A model generated the notes under the pieces. It was not told the origin of the DNA. It ran no database searches and saw only the letters and a list, made by a program, of their open reading frames with translations. A stretch of 64,000 nt of DNA from Coprinellus micaceus (Eukaryota; Basidiomycota; Agaricomycetes; Agaricales; Psathyrellaceae). The stretch spans positions 4,774,001 through 4,838,000 of the forward strand of contig OX596335.1 of NCBI GenBank assembly GCA_951394405.1, written 5' to 3'. Both the position numbers and the translations under genes were made by a program. This document shows positions 1 through 12,746 of the stretch, piece by piece (position 1 is the stretch's first letter; every line of letters starts with the position of its first letter).

Positions 1-1237
1 ATCTTCTTTGAGGTGCATATCGTCTCCGTCATCGGTGGGTGGTTCAGCTAAGAGCTTGCCAATCTTGGTCCAATTTGCGGCGCGAACGTCTGAAGGGTTG
101 AACTCTTCGCTCCCAACAATAGAGAGTAGGTCGTGAAATGACTTCATGCTCTTTCCGCTGTCATCCGACCAGTACCACTCCCCAAGGCGGAAGCAGCTCA
201 GGTTTGGGAAGGGGTGAAGGTTGGCGTGTGTCGAGGGGGGTGTTGAGGAGGGTGTTGAGGAGGGTGTTGAGGGTGTTGAGGAGGGCGTTGAAGGGCGAGG
301 AGCCGGGTCAATAGGCGAAGCGGGGTTCTCCCTCAGGTCGCCTGGAAGAGTCGAGTTATCAGGATCATGGGGAAGATCCCTGGGGTCTGAATGATAAATC
401 TTGTACAGCCCGAACGAATTTAGCTCGGTCGTGGTGGTGACAAGAGCTGGGGGTCCAGGGGTGGAGGGAACCACGTCTACGGGCTTGTCTGGAGGCGTTT
501 CGGCGGGGCTGGAATTTTCTGTGTTATCTGTGGGAGGCTGCGGTGGAGGGTTGAGGGAGGCAGGAAGTGTTGAGGAGGGGAGGGAGTTGGCGTTCGGCTT
601 GATTTTATAGGTGACGTTCTTTGCTCGGCGGCGTCCCCTTCCGAGCTCGGGACTCAGGCAGTTTGCATTCGCTAGCGGGGGGCCAGCGACGCCCATGGCC
701 TACGAGGAGCGGTAAGTCAGCAACTAGACTATAGTCGCCTTGGGAGAGTGCTGGACCAGACATACCTGGTCGGAAACGTGGTCATCACAGTGGCCAATGG
801 GGGCCAGTCTTCCGTCGTGGGTGCCCAATTCCCCTCCCTGAATCAGTTGCTGTTAGTGTGCACAGGCGATGTAGGCTACACTGCATTCGTACCGGGATCA
901 TTGGTTGGGGGCCCCTGGCAGGGGTGGTGGATGGGCCAGCGATAACATCGACATCCAGATACTCATCATCTAGCCAGGCACACTTCCTTTTCCTTCGCCC
1001 GTGTTCAGTGGGCTCAGATATAGTTTGGGCCCCGCGATCACCACTTCCGGCACTCCCAGCAGCCCGCCTCTCCCGAGCCTCCTTCAACGTCTTGCCCAGT
1101 TTCTGCTTCATTATCTTGCAGGTGCGAACGTGCAATGCATAGCTGTTAGGCTGCATGAACACCCTGCCGCAGACACATTTTTCTGACCACGGCTGGTTCG
1201 GATGATCAGGATGGAAAGGGGCAGAGTCTTCGAGCAT
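1..1237 (-). CDS. Plavaka-type DNA transposase, N-terminal part, runs off the window
   Basis: Hand-spliced exons 1237-893, 837-766 and 699-1 are joined in phase 0 by introns of 55 and 66 nt with GT/AG borders; the frame is still open at base 1, giving 372 residues. The N-terminus carries a Cys2-His-Cys finger-like motif (KCVCGRVF, then HVRTC), followed by a basic stretch and an acidic DDEYLDVDV segment. The part near the edge reads GEWYWSDDSGKS and ANWTKIGKLL. This order matches what I recall of the Plavaka transposases of Agaricomycetes. The catalytic region would lie to the left of the window, so completeness and activity cannot be judged. A Ser/Thr/Pro linker is encoded by a minisatellite. 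ATG 1237 is the first in frame. Family assignment is from memory of conserved phrases. Confidence 0.72.
239..290. repeat. GGTGTTGAGGAG-type minisatellite inside transposase exon
   Basis: About four imperfect 9-12 bp units rich in GGTGTTGAGG. Read on the minus strand they encode an STPSSTPS-type linker of the transposase, so copy number changes would alter linker length without a frameshift. Confidence 0.8.
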
Positions 1238-2667
1238 TTGAGCCGACGGTGTAGTGTTTTAGATGCCAGAGAGTTCGACTTGACTCGTCACTGAACTGGA
1301 GGTTTTCGAGAGGGGTATACGTACCTGAGCTTTGTCGAACAATGCGTGGCCCACACACCAACGGCATTGACGGATCAGACAGTATTGAGCATGACATGAG
1401 GCTTTGGCGGCATCTCAAGCCCACGTAAATCAGCACAGAAATCATGTGTCGGCACAGGGGCGGATGGGTGCCTTTCCAACAGCTTAGTGGCGACTCTGGA
1501 GGCCCTTTGGAATAGTTCAGACGGAGTATAATAAGAGGTGGGGTGTCTTTACGCACAATACAGGCAAGTACTCGCTACTTGACGGCACGTCCCAGGAGCA
1601 ATAGGCATGACAAATGGTCTCGGTGGGTGGTCTAAGTCTGTGGCAGCAGTCAGCGCGAACGACCCCGCCACGAGATTGCGCACCGGGGTGTCCTTTTTGA
1701 CGTGCAGTATCGCTGTGCTTGGCTTGGCTTCGGAGTTAGGGAGGGGGCAGTAGAACATACAGTAGTTGAAACGATACAGGAGGATGTGAGGGTACGGGCG
1801 GTGGGTAGAGGTGCGACGATGGTAAGAGCCCATCTACGCGTGCTCTCACATCGGGCTCCTCAAGAATCAGCTGGCAATGAAGTAGCTGGGTGGCTGCTTT
1901 GGATGAAGGTCGTGCAGAGGAAAGTAAGCTGGTGCGGGATAGCCTGTGGCGATCACCTTTCACTCTCTACGGTCGAACAGTTGCCAGGATAAGGGTTATC
2001 TGCATTGAATGGGAGGTTGCTCTACGGCGCATTAAAACTACCAGGACACTTTGTCGAAGGCAAGGGCTAGCAAAACAACACAGAAAATCGAGGTAAACGG
2101 AACGAACTTGAACTGGAATGGCCCAGACGCATCAAACCTGCGGTTTCCTCGCACCAACTCAATTCTCTAGCCGTAATCCACGTATCTATAACTGACTTGA
2201 GGACGTCTTCAAGCTATCGGACACTGATGAGTGTGCATTGGCAGTGGTGGTGGTGGTTGCGAGGAGAGATTGACGACATTGATGGGATGGCGCGCACGCT
2301 GATTTGATGGAACTTCTGCCTGTGTTGACTCGAAGAGCAAACCTTTCACTGCTCACAGATTAACACCAAGGCTCGAGCGGGGAGTGAGCGACGGCATTGG
2401 GCATGGGGAGAAGAGGCACAGAACCTCACCGATATATTCTACTCAACAACCCCAGAAAATTAGGAGAGGTGGGAAGATTGTCACAAGAACGCTGCAGATT
2501 GAAGACAAAAGTATGAGAGATACTAGTACAAGGGATACGACATAAAGGAAAGCCATCGGAAATCTGAGTCCAGCGTAAATGCCCCAAGCAACTGTGTTCA
2601 GAGGTAGAATAAATCAGTTGAAAAGTGTAATGGTCGTGAAAGAGGGAGAGTTGCGCAGCTCGTCATG
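1238..2667. other. Intergenic, no supported gene
   Basis: Short open frames exist on both strands but none links to another exon by plausible splice sites and none shows a recognisable motif. It presumably holds the promoter of the transposase and the 3' end of the next gene. Confidence 0.55.
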
Positions 2668-5600
2668 CTAAATTTTTCCAGGAGGCTGGTAGAACATAGA
2701 GGACTGAGTCAACTCCTCTGAAGACGCGAAGCCCAAAGCGACGCTCCGAACATCGTGTGGAACCGCTTTGATGATAGAGGGGATGTCTCACAAACAACAC
2801 ATCAGTACGTGAATCGTGATAGAGAGAGGAAGAAGTTTACCTGCGACGCCGGTCGTCCTCTTGTCATCCTTGGCTCGTTTTGCAGCTTCCTCCATGGCTC
2901 GAGACAGGGCCTGGAACGCCACTACGGTAGTCCACAGAATAGGAACAATGGCAAAGGTGCCGGTTAGTGGGAATGATATACCGATCGACGAGAAGACAAA
3001 CACACCCTCCCCAAAGTTTTCTTTGGTGATGCTCGACATGTCGAAGAGCGTCGCCATAACGGGTTCCCGGAGGCACTTGGCAAGGTGAGAATCTAGAAAT
3101 AGGAGTTGATATATTAGCTGAGGTGTCGAGAAGGCAAAAGAAAAAAGTGCTGACCGGCCATCTGAATAGCCGCCGTGTAGAGAGACGGAAGATCCTGGGA
3201 GGAAGGGACTGCCACTGGAAGGTCGTTAACATCAGGAACAGGCCCACCAAACTATAAGGGATGCACTCACAGCACTGTGTTTGCAAGTCGACCGATGACG
3301 CAATGGAGGAGGCCTGTTTGAATGACCCTGTCAGGTCCTCACTAAAGTCGGGAGTAGCCTCGGCAAATTCGAGAACCTGGGCCTCAGGAATCTTGAGCAG
3401 GCTAGCGTCGTCAGTGGCATCCATCACTGTCCAGAGAGCGCGGGCTCCAGACTTCACATCTTCCTCAGCGGGGCAGAGCAATTGCACGACGCGTCGGTTA
3501 TTGGACCATGCCAAATACCTAATATCATAGACGCCGGCAGGTTTTGTGATCTTCGCGAGGATGGCCTTCATGAATTCAACCGTTACGAGGGCCTTCGTCT
3601 CCAGGAGCTGCATCAAGGTGGGGTTGCCGCAGATCTTCGGTGGGGTGACCTCGTTACTATACTCCCAAAGGCCACCAATCCCAATCGTCATCTGCGTCGA
3701 GTGGGAAATAGGTTAGTTCTCGTCGGGCTCCAAAAGTCATGGACGTACGACGGCGGCTGAAAAAGCAGTCAGTGGTGCATGCCATGTCGTTTCCTTCGCA
3801 GTCTTGGCAATGTGGGGATTGGTCATGTTACAGAAGTTCACAAGGGCTGTCTGGGCGGACTGCGAAAGCTCGGACACGATGTGAGTATTCAGGGCGGCGA
3901 GAGCAGGGTTACGAAGTTGGTAGCATCGTCCCAGGACGGATGTGTCGTTCATTGCCGTCGCCTGGCGAAGGATGGGGATAAGCTGGTAACTGTGCGCGGC
4001 TGCCAGCTGAAACAAGGGAACGGTCAAAGCGGGAACCAAACCGTAAAATAAAGTAGCACATACGCTAACAGACTCCAGCTCGTGAATGAGAGGATCAACA
4101 TTGAAGTGTTGTAGGAGGTGATTATTCGTAAAGTGGTGAAGGAATGCGGATGTCAAAGCTTGGAGGATAGTATGGTGCTTCAGGGCTGGACCACCGGTGT
4201 GCCAGAATGTCGCCAGATCAGAGAACCACCGTGGATTTTGGAACCCCTTGATGACGAACGCAAGGCACGAGAGGAGGAGGCGTTGATACCAATCGAGAGA
4301 CTGTGGGTCACGGACGGAGTCAGCGTACAAACGTGGGATTGACGAGATGATAGCTCACCCCATGCCCCACTTCCGGCATTACATTTTTGTTGAAGTAATC
4401 GCGACGATCACTGTCGAAGTCTGCGCAATGATTCAGTGGTGGGCAACTTACGGGGGTAGAGGCACTTACACACTCTCCAGCCCTTTTCTCGCTGTTTGAA
4501 GGGGACGTACGCGAGGTCGACCTGCGACCCTACAGAGAGGAGGATGCCGGCCTCAGGGCAGTTAGTGAAGGCTTCAATATGTGCTTGAGCGGCAGCTAAC
4601 GAGAGACCGTGGCCGGCAAGAACACGAGAAGCAAGGGAGTTAATGCACCAGTCAGTGAGTGTCGTGATAAGGGCGGAGTTGACAAGCTTGGCCTTCTGCT
4701 TGGGTGGGCATTCGGTGGCCTTGAGAGTGATGATGTTGACGACATACTGGCGAACTTGAATGATTGAATTCTGTATAACAGCGACACCGAGGGAAGACGC
4801 CGGTCCAAGGTCAGGGAAGATGATGACGTTCGAGAGGGAAGAGCGGGGGTTTTCAACAGTGAAAGCATCGATGGCAGGGGGACCAGAACCAGAGTCAGAC
4901 GAGGTTCCCGCTTGGGAAGGAACATCGTCTAACGCTCTGGACTTGCCTTTGCGGGCCTGCGACTTGACGCCAAAGGGATCAGAAACAACGGAGATGTTCA
5001 TTGGGTCGTTGAGGGGTCCTGTCACCATAGACAGTGTTTCGGCAAGGGTGGTGAGCATATCTGGGCGAAGTTCGAGATAGTGAACCAAGGGTTTGTCACC
5101 GGCTCGGTTCTGAGATGGGGGAGTTGCCTGGGATAGAGAGCGGGCCCTCTGGACCTACAACCGTGAAGGAAGGTCAGCATGCAGGAAATGTACGTCTGTT
5201 AGACGGGGACGCACCGACGGCTCGTCCACTCTGCGACCATGCCGAGAAACGGAGCCGCAGACATGACCCCAATTCACACCGGCGAGCAGATCGTGTGAAA
5301 AGGGAGGAAGTTTTGTTGAAGAACTGGATGGATGGTTACCCTCCCAACTGGATTGAAGAGAGGCGACAGAAGCAGGAGAAACGGGAGAGAAAGGCAGTAC
5401 CGGAGATCCCGGTCTAGGAGTCGCTGACACTGAGGGCTGATCGTAGGGTGTAACAGTGCTAACAGAGGAGGTGCCAGACTCCTTGGACGGGGCGGAGGAA
5501 GAGGAAGGAAGCGAAGAGGAGGAAGGCGGCGAAGAGGAACACAGCTTCGGAGGCAAGGGCTGGGAGGGAGTCGTTAACACGGGGTCAACATCCATGTCAG

Positions 5601-6032
5601 CATCAAAAAAGACTTGTGTTTGAACGGGAGCATGCTGCACAGGCACTCTAGGGTCTGGAGTGCGGCCGTCTCCCCCACCACCATTGTCCTCAACATCCAT
5701 CGCAAATGCGGCAGTCATGTGATAATGGATATTCGGGGGAAAGACAGAGTTTGGGCCGAAGCCATGGAAATCGCGGGCGCTCAATGCGCCGGGGTTGTGC
5801 TGCTCATGGATATGTGTTAGAAACCAAAGGGCTTGTTTAGTAGCACATTAACGTTACCTGACTCGAACGGAGATAGACTCGAAAGCCCTCGTTAGAGACG
5901 GCTTGTGGGTCGTCACAGACGATCGGGCGGCCTATACCATCATGAGCGGGATGAAGATACTATATGCCAGACATACTGACCATCTTGATCGAGGCGACAA
6001 CCACCAGGCTGCCTAACCCCCTGGGAGCTCAT
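2668..6032 (-). CDS. Large protein of unknown family (953 aa, ten exons)
   Basis: Exons 6032-5981, 5931-5858, 5799-5215, 5154-4470, 4420-4359, 4300-3749, 3691-3271, 3214-3155, 3092-2841 and 2786-2668 join with nine introns of 49-62 nt, all GT/AG, keeping one frame from ATG to TAG. The N-terminal 60 residues contain DFHGFGPNSVFPPN. Then comes a low-complexity Ser/Pro/Asp segment, then long Leu- and Ala-rich, probably helical regions. Near the C-terminus is a hydrophobic stretch (FPLTGTFAIVPILWTTVV) that may be a membrane helix, followed by a basic segment and a short tail. I do not recognise the family. The consistent splicing of nine small introns makes a real gene very likely. The exon 4 donor has a second possible position. 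Confidence 0.75.
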
Positions 6033-6868
6033 TGAGGGAGGCCTTTCAATGAAGGGGAAAGGAGGAGATGAGGCCTGTCATGTACCGTAGACCAATCCCA
6101 AGCTTATATCCAGAGCGGGGTGCATAGGCACTTGCCTCTTCCACCCTGCTCACGAGACAGGCCATCCCTTGACAGACGGCCCATTCCTGTGGCTGAACTA
6201 TGGAATAGGGCAGAACACGGGAGAAGGAGGGTCGATATACCGCAGGGTTGGGCAGCGTCTTCCAGCAAAGGAATAACTGTGAAGGGAAGACGAGAACAAC
6301 CGAGGCTGTTCTGAACCATGCTCCAAGGTGCTATAAATGTAGATGCTGGGTGAGAGTAGCAGGCCAGCCGAAGAAGTCAGCGACGTGGGGTGAAACTGTG
6401 ATATGGGCGCTGAGACGACTGTCGAATTCGACATGATATGAAGACAAACATGGAAGGGAGTGAATTCATGTTACAGCCCCGTCCTTCTGGGCAGGTTCTG
6501 GTGTGGTCTAGACATCAGCTGAAATGAGGTTCTGCGGAGCGAGATGAAAGTTCTGCCACATACCACCATGTAAGGCAGTCCAAGCTATCGTAAGCAGTCA
6601 TATGGCCGCCTGGTGTGTAACGCGATTCGGTCTTCTCAAGGCCGTTCCCCAGACAATTACAGTAAGACGGTTGATATCAGCATTGCCATAGGGTTGCCGA
6701 GATCCAGGCTATTGTTGGGCTATCGGCCCCAGAATCTTAGAGATGAGGATCCCGGGCGCATGCTGGTCAAACACCTCAAATATGTTCCAGCAGAGATGAC
6801 GCCAGAGGTTACCAGTCGATGCAGGCCGGGAGGACAGAGGTGCGGAGAGAGGAGCTGAGGGAACCAGC
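6033..6868. other. Divergent intergenic region, no supported gene
   Basis: This lies between the starts of the minus-strand 953-aa gene and the plus-strand gene beginning near 6869. Several short overlapping open frames occur on both strands, without motif or splice support. It probably contains both promoters. Confidence 0.5.
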
Positions 6869-7940
6869 ATGATAGCGCCCATCAGCCAAGTCAGGTTGCG
6901 GCATTTGCCGTCGGCGTTTGAAGTGGGTCCTTCACAGCTGCTGCCCAGATACAATTCCTCAATCATTACTTCGCCCCACCACCACCAAACTTCACTGGGA
7001 CCCTTTGAACAGGAACGGAACGTTCCGATCGGGGGTGACATGCCATTACAGACGCCTACCTGCCCGTCTACTGCTTCCTCTCTCACTCTAAGTTGTCCGC
7101 CGTCTGTCCCATCCTCTCCACCCAACTTGAACACCCCTGCTTCGCCCTGCACGGGAGGCGGATCAAGATTACGCCTTCCTCCGTTCTCTCCTTTGGCGTC
7201 CTCACCCAAGGAGTTGCCTCCCTTCATAAATGGCGAAGATGAATGGATCGAAAGCTCGTCAGCCGATGAGTCTTTCTTGGAGTCTGATTGGTGGAACCCG
7301 AACACCGATGAGGATTTAGACGACTCGGGGAGCTCTGAGGTATCATCATGCTTCTCTGCATGTTCAAAGCCCTCTTCAACAACGACATCGAGCTCGGCGG
7401 TGATGAAGCGTCCCTCCTCATCACTGCGGTACCCATTGGACGATCCAAGCTCAACTCGAGCCAACTCTTCCGAATATCAAGGGGGCAGTGTACGTTTAAT
7501 TTTGTGTTGTACTTGGAACGTAACTGACCGGATTTACCTGATAGCAGTATTGGACGGCCGCCGATGTGAGCGAAGTGATGTTATGCCTTCGCCATCGTGA
7601 GCTCTCAATCGAAATTGGGAACTGCGAGGAGGAACTTGGGCAGTCGGCAGAGGAGTGCCATCATATCATCAAGCAGCTCTTAAAGTTACACAAGGAGCAA
7701 CGGCGAATAGATGTAACACTCCTCAAATCGAGCCAAGGTGCTTCCGCTTCCCGTCCTCTCGGCTTCGTTACCTCAGTGCAACAGAAAATCACGCAATTCT
7801 TAACATACTTTCCCTTCATGTACGATGCTCGCCGCATTCACCAACCCATACTATCTTCGCTCTCTTTCAAGTTGCGTGCTCTGGGCTCCATCATCTACAG
7901 TTCGCGCTCCCTCCCTCCAGAATTTTTTGATGAGGATTGA
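6869..7940 (+). CDS. Ser/Pro-rich protein with helical C-terminus, unknown family
   Basis: Exons 6869-7489 and 7548-7940 are joined in phase 0 over a 58-nt GT/AG intron (337 aa). The first half is Ser/Pro/Thr-rich with an acidic patch (NTDEDLDDSGSS). The second exon begins YWTAADVSEVM and continues as a charged, probably coiled-coil helix (EEELGQSAEECHHIIKQL), ending EFFDED. The start is uncertain: ATG 6869 opens the frame, but ATG 7040 also fits. The antisense strand is open for 250 codons over the same stretch. I prefer the plus strand because only it continues through an intron into a helix-forming exon. Function unknown; no known domain seen. Confidence 0.5.
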
Positions 7941-8208
7941 CGAGCTCAGTCCCCCTTCCTCCTCTAAGCTTATACATATATGTAGCTCGATGTTGTATTG
8001 TACTCTACGTTTGTATCACTAATGTTCAACTATGTTTGCCTCACAAGCCATAGTCGTTACTTCGTGCCCTGGGTCTGCATCGACGGGTTTCGGAGCGTCA
8101 TCACACGCTTCCTTCAGATCACAGGGACGAAGGTAGTATTAGCAAGGTTTACAGTACGTCTAGGAAAGATACGCATATGGACATCTATTGACCAGCACAA
8201 GAGAAAGG

Positions 8209-9691
8209 TCACACAGCAGGTTCGTCGACATCGTCCGGGCAGTGATGGACGGCTGCAAATCTGACTGAGTGGACACGGTGACAGGTGTCGCATACCAGAA
8301 AGAGCTTGGCCAGGTCTTCCTCGGAGAGACCAGGGAACCGTTTTTTGAGCAAAAGCTGCGTCGTGAGATGAAAGTTCTTGCTGGTAATGTCTGGGAGCTC
8401 TTCGATAGGGTTGCATGTATGGAGGCTCGTGCTGCCGATGAAGATGTAGCGGTCGCACGTCGCGCAGCACTTGAGAATGCTTCCAAACTCTGCGACAGTG
8501 ATTCCTGCAATGCCAAATTCGCAGGACTGAAGCAACGATCTGGGGCAGGGCTTCGTATGGAGGGCTGGGTAGTGCTTTTTGATCTTTGCCTCTCGGAGGA
8601 AAGCGCCATCGAAGGGAAGACCTTGAGAATGGTAAGAGAGTGAGTGATATGGGTGATCCGGGGTTTGCCGTAAAGCGGTAGAACCCACCAGTGATTCGCG
8701 CTTGATCCCTGATTTGCGCGACAAGCTCGCGAGTTCGATTCCTAAAGTTGTAGGGCCTGGGCGAGCGTACATTGGGAGCGTCTTGGTATTCATCACGCCT
8801 ATTCACGGTTATATCGTCCATTGCAATGCCGCCCCCGGTGTGACGCCCACTCCCAAGTCCTGGAGGGCTCGAATTCATCCGTTCAATCTCTGGGGAAGAC
8901 ATAGCCGGCTCTGTGTAGTTGGAACCAACGAATCCCACGTTAGTACTTTGCCAAAATTGGAATGGAGATCATCACATACCGTTGTCCCCTGCGAGCAATG
9001 GCGAACCTCCTTCATACTCCTCGTTCAGAACCAGTGATTGCGAGGGCAGTTCAACACCGTATTCCAGGTTCACAGGGACGTTGGAAGCGATGGAGAATGG
9101 GGTGCCGTTCTCTGACCCACTGTGGGCTGAATTGTGGAGGTGAGCTGCGATGCGGGGGACGTCGCCGGTGTCAGGGCTGAGCATTGGTGTGCGGACCCGA
9201 CGGGACGAGGCTAAGACAGACGACAATAGAGAAAGTCAGAGTTATGCCTTTCTCTTAACACTGATCCTCACATCGACTCACCTCTGATCCGTGTGCTGCG
9301 ACGAACGGCACTACCCCCTGCAGGATGTAACGTGAAGCTAGGGCCAATGTTCCACCTCGCATACTCTGGATGGCGGCGGGGGTTATATGGGTCAGCACCG
9401 AGAAGCTTATACACATAAGGGAACCTAATTACCTTCGATGCTTTCGAACTTTGGCTCCGTCCCTATTGGGGTGGGCGATCCCCAATTACCAGTCAGCTTT
9501 GCGTGTCGGAGGGAGTTGGTCTTGACTTCGAGCCGAACACCGCATCGCTGAAGGATTAGGTATGGCAGCACAGGCACCTCGCGGAACGGAGTGGGTGTGG
9601 GGGATCTTTCAATCGGGGACGTCGGCTCCCAAGAGGAGTGACGGAGCATGGGGGATTGGTGAGGTACGATGAAGGGATTAGTGGAGAGCAT
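8209..9691 (-). CDS. Protein with two Cys/His clusters, unknown family (402 aa)
   Basis: Exons 9691-9433, 9365-9282, 9210-8980, 8910-8689 and 8621-8209 are joined by four phase-1 introns of 67-71 nt. The first 250 residues are Ser/Pro/Arg-rich and look disordered. The C-terminal 140 residues look folded and hold two related clusters: CCATCDRYIFIG ending in HTC, and FLVCDTCHRVHS ending in HHC. Each has a CxxC pair followed by a His/Cys pair, so a small zinc-binding fold is plausible. The uniform intron phase supports the model. I do not recognise the family. It is divergently placed to the gene at 10045, with 353 bp between the starts. Confidence 0.68.
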
Positions 9692-10044
9692 TGGTGAAGG
9701 AGTTGGGGATGAGGCAAGCGTATGTCGACCAGCCGCCTTTATATTCTAAGGTGTGTCGGAGTTTCGAACCGCTCGCCAACCGTACAAGGAAGACGAGTCT
9801 GCCGTTGATGGGAAAGAGTCACAGAGGTGACAAGGATGAAGGACAGAGACAAAGTGATCTCGTGTTCGGCATCATAGAGGCTTGTCAGATGATTCGGTCA
9901 TACCCATGACAATTAGGCGCTCGTGTACTTGCCGCTGATGGCATACCCCGGCAAGGTCTGTGAGAATCGGCCGTCCTTTATACCTATTTAATCCTTGACT
10001 TCACTTCAGCCTTGCATTCCAACTCCTTCATCACGAATACGACG
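9692..10044. other. Short bidirectional intergenic region
   Basis: The region separates two divergent starts. An AT-rich TATA-like stretch (TTATACCTATTTAA, about 9979-9992) lies some 55-65 bp upstream of the plus-strand ATG at 10045. No other signal is clear. Confidence 0.5.
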
Positions 10045-10853
10045 ATGGCTTCGGACGGATCCATCACCCTGGCCCTTTCCATCCCTCCCTTTCGAAAGCG
10101 GCCTCACTGCAGGAAGTGTGGCCGGCCCATGAAGGGGCACGTGCTGGTGTTATGCGAGTCCCACGCCGCAGGGAACGACCCTTCTCTGGACAACGGGGGC
10201 GGTCACGCCCCAAGCCCTCCGCCTCCTCCACCACCACCCCGTGCTCTCTCAGCCCCCGTCCAACTGGCCACAACATACGTTCAACTCGCCCCAGCACCTC
10301 CCCCACTAGTCGTTCAGCAAGCGGGGTCCGTCGGGCCACTTCAAGCTCGATCGAATAGTATATCTACAGGACGGTCTACTTCTACATACCGTAACAGGGG
10401 AACCACCTTGTTTGTGGTGAAGGAGGAGCCGGAGCATGACAGCCAAACCCAATCAGGTGTACAGGTGCGTGGTGTAGGCCAAGTGTCTTTAGTAATTACT
10501 GATAGGGAGTGTAGACCGTGAAGTCGCCAGTTGAAGCATACAGGGAGTACGCCGTCGTATCTGATCTCCAGTCGGCTCTGCAAGAACGCTCCTTACGGCT
10601 CTCTGGATTCAAGACATCCTCCGGCAGCGCAGAAGAGTGGGAGGTTGCCATCGTTGGGAACAAGGACAACGTTCAGCTGTGGGCTGCAGGCCTAAAGGCA
10701 TCCACCAGCTCCAGCGACACACCCGTCACCAAATCGCTTGCACATACTCGCCCCGGTCGGCTTGGAACGGCCTTGTGGTGGATCCTGTGCGTCCTTGGGG
10801 GTCTTTCCCTTGGTGTTGCAGTCCCTTTCACGTTGCTTGCAATCGTGCAATAG
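10045..10853 (+). CDS. Small zinc-knuckle, proline-rich, C-terminally membrane-anchored protein
   Basis: Exons 10045-10464 and 10515-10853 are joined in phase 0 over a 50-nt intron (252 aa). Near residue 20 is a compact Cys motif, HCRKCGRPMKGH followed by a Cys, of a type I have seen in Agaricomycete hypothetical proteins. It is followed by a polyproline run and a low-complexity linker. The last 27 residues (ALWWILCVLGGLSLGVAV onward) form one hydrophobic helix ending almost at the stop, as in tail-anchored proteins. An in-frame TTG lies upstream, but ATG 10045 is the first ATG. Function unknown; a membrane anchor with a cytosolic or nuclear-facing zinc motif is inferred only. Confidence 0.68.
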
Positions 10854-11320
10854 AATAGTGGGAATCAAAGGGCCCTTCTGAGCATATATACAGCACACAC
10901 GTATATCTCTCAATCTAGTTCCAATCCTCGTATATACCATAGTGCCTTTGTCGTCTACCTTCCTGTAAAGCTCGATCCCCCCTCTGAATCCCTTACTTGG
11001 AATGAGTGCTTTCCGAAGAAAGAGGGAGATGCTCAAGTATACAAAGGCCTGTACAGAAAGAGGTTATGACCCTGGTTTGACTGTATATTTCGGGGAGCCA
11101 ACGAGCGTGCCGCCTGTGGTGCCGCCGATCTTTGGGCGGCTATTTTGAGGGCGTAAGAGCAACTTGTAAGATTGATGCAATTCGGCCGAGATTCGGCATC
11201 AGCCCGTCAGTGGCATGACGTCGGTTTGAACGTGAAAGTTATAAAGGTGCATGCTGTTGGACTCGCCCATCATCTTCCTCCTACTCTTTCCCTACCATCT
11301 ACCAGCAGCAAGCCACGATA
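10854..11320. other. Intergenic, promoter of the DUF6698-like gene
   Basis: No coding signal. A TATA-like ATAAAGG sits near 11242, about 80 bp upstream of the next ATG. Confidence 0.5.
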
Positions 11321-12746
11321 ATGCCCTCGAGCTCAAGTAAAGAGAACACGCCAGAGCCGTCAAAGCCAATGGCTGGCAAGAAGAGATCCCGCCAGGCATC
11401 TGCGTTGGAGCTCGGTCCCAGGAAGCGCCCGTGAGTGGGATGCACCATAGCATGGGTAAATAGCTCAATAGGCCCATCCAATTACAGAACACAAACCGAT
11501 CCACTCGTCCACCACGGAAGACATTTCGGACGGACTGTCTTCGCCTTCGCTAACATGCACGCACTTCTCTTAGCTGGCCTCAGTATGGACCAAGATGAAC
11601 CTCCGGAGACCCAGCAGTGAGTGGTTTATCTCTGTTACCTCAACAGAAGGCGGAAGGGTGAATCCATCGTGTAGAGAGCGACGTGAGTATCGCGTCTTCC
11701 GCCGACTCTTGAAGATGGTCCCATCGTTAGAGGAACGGCTGTTCGCTGAGCCTACAGATGACGACGACATCCTCAGTATCGCATCTCATGTGTGTTTTCC
11801 TCTTCTAACATTGTTCGAGGTTAACCAGACTCACTCCGCCACATAGCTACAGAAGGGCGCTGCAAGCGCACGCTCAGATGATACAAAGAGTATCAAGGGA
11901 ACCGTCCTTGAGTGGATCGCACCGGATGATGAACCATTGAGGCCTCCCCTCGCGCGAAATATCAAAACGAACCGGGGTTTCAACCACGAGAGAACGGGCC
12001 AACTGCTCTGTCCGGCTGGTATGGACTGGTCCGACGCCGAGTACGTCGCCTCCCTGCACTACTAAGAATATCCTAACGTATCGTGGTCATAGGGTAAAGC
12101 GCCAGCTCAAGAACAAGGAGCTTTTGGTTCCGGGAAATCACTGGCCTATATTCGTCTATCGCCATGAACAGTACGACCCTGAGGAACCGTGGAAGGGACT
12201 TTTTCGGAGTCAGCTACTTGTCTGTGTATGTGCTTTCAGTTCCTCACCTCACATGAATCTCTCGGGGACCTAATCTATCCTAGGCGTATAAACATATATT
12301 CACGTCTCCGAGCTCTGTGGATAGCGATCCGAAGGCTACGCGATCAGGGAACGCTCGCATCCATGGGATGACCAGTGTCACCCCAGCTTCGATTGCCTAT
12401 GTTGCGACGCAGGTGCGCTATCCCATATTGAGGTGTGGGGATGGGAATTGGGATTTTCTGAGCACCATCGCGGTCGCAGGTTCGGTTTTCCCTGTCTTCC
12501 GCCAGTGTTTTCTGCAGAACAGATAAGGATACCGATTCCGAAACGTTCTACACCTCCACTCTTGAGCTCTTCGAGGATCCGGAGGAGCAAGACGAGGTGA
12601 AGGACCTCCTCGCCTGGTGGAACCGCCAAATATTTCCGTCTTTCTCAAATGTTACCCGTGTTGTACCTGCTAACAGCGCCCTCGAGAAGATCAAAGAAAG
12701 GCGAGCAACACTGAAAGGGCTCAATCCGGATGCGGAAGGTGCATAG
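11321..12746 (+). CDS. DUF6698-like fungal protein
   Basis: Seven exons (11321-11430, 11488-11616, 11675-11789, 11847-12040, 12093-12225, 12284-12412, 12480-12746) with six introns of 52-67 nt give 358 aa. The N-terminus is basic and Ser-rich (AGKKRSRQ), suggesting nuclear entry. The body has phrases I recall from a family widespread in Agaricomycetes and labelled DUF6698: KGAASARSDDTK, NRGFNHERTGQLLCPAG, KATRSGNARIHGMTSVTPAS and AWWNRQIFP. The biochemical role of the family is unknown to me. Every exon junction falls inside conserved text and the frame stays open to the end, so this copy looks intact. It lies directly upstream of a Ty3 insertion, which starts 680 bp past its stop. Confidence 0.8.

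Noticed and set aside
6709..7464. 250-codon open frame on the minus strand opposite the Ser/Pro-rich gene
   Set aside because: No splice continuation or motif; the plus strand joins over an intron into a helix-forming exon, so the antisense frame is taken as a shadow.
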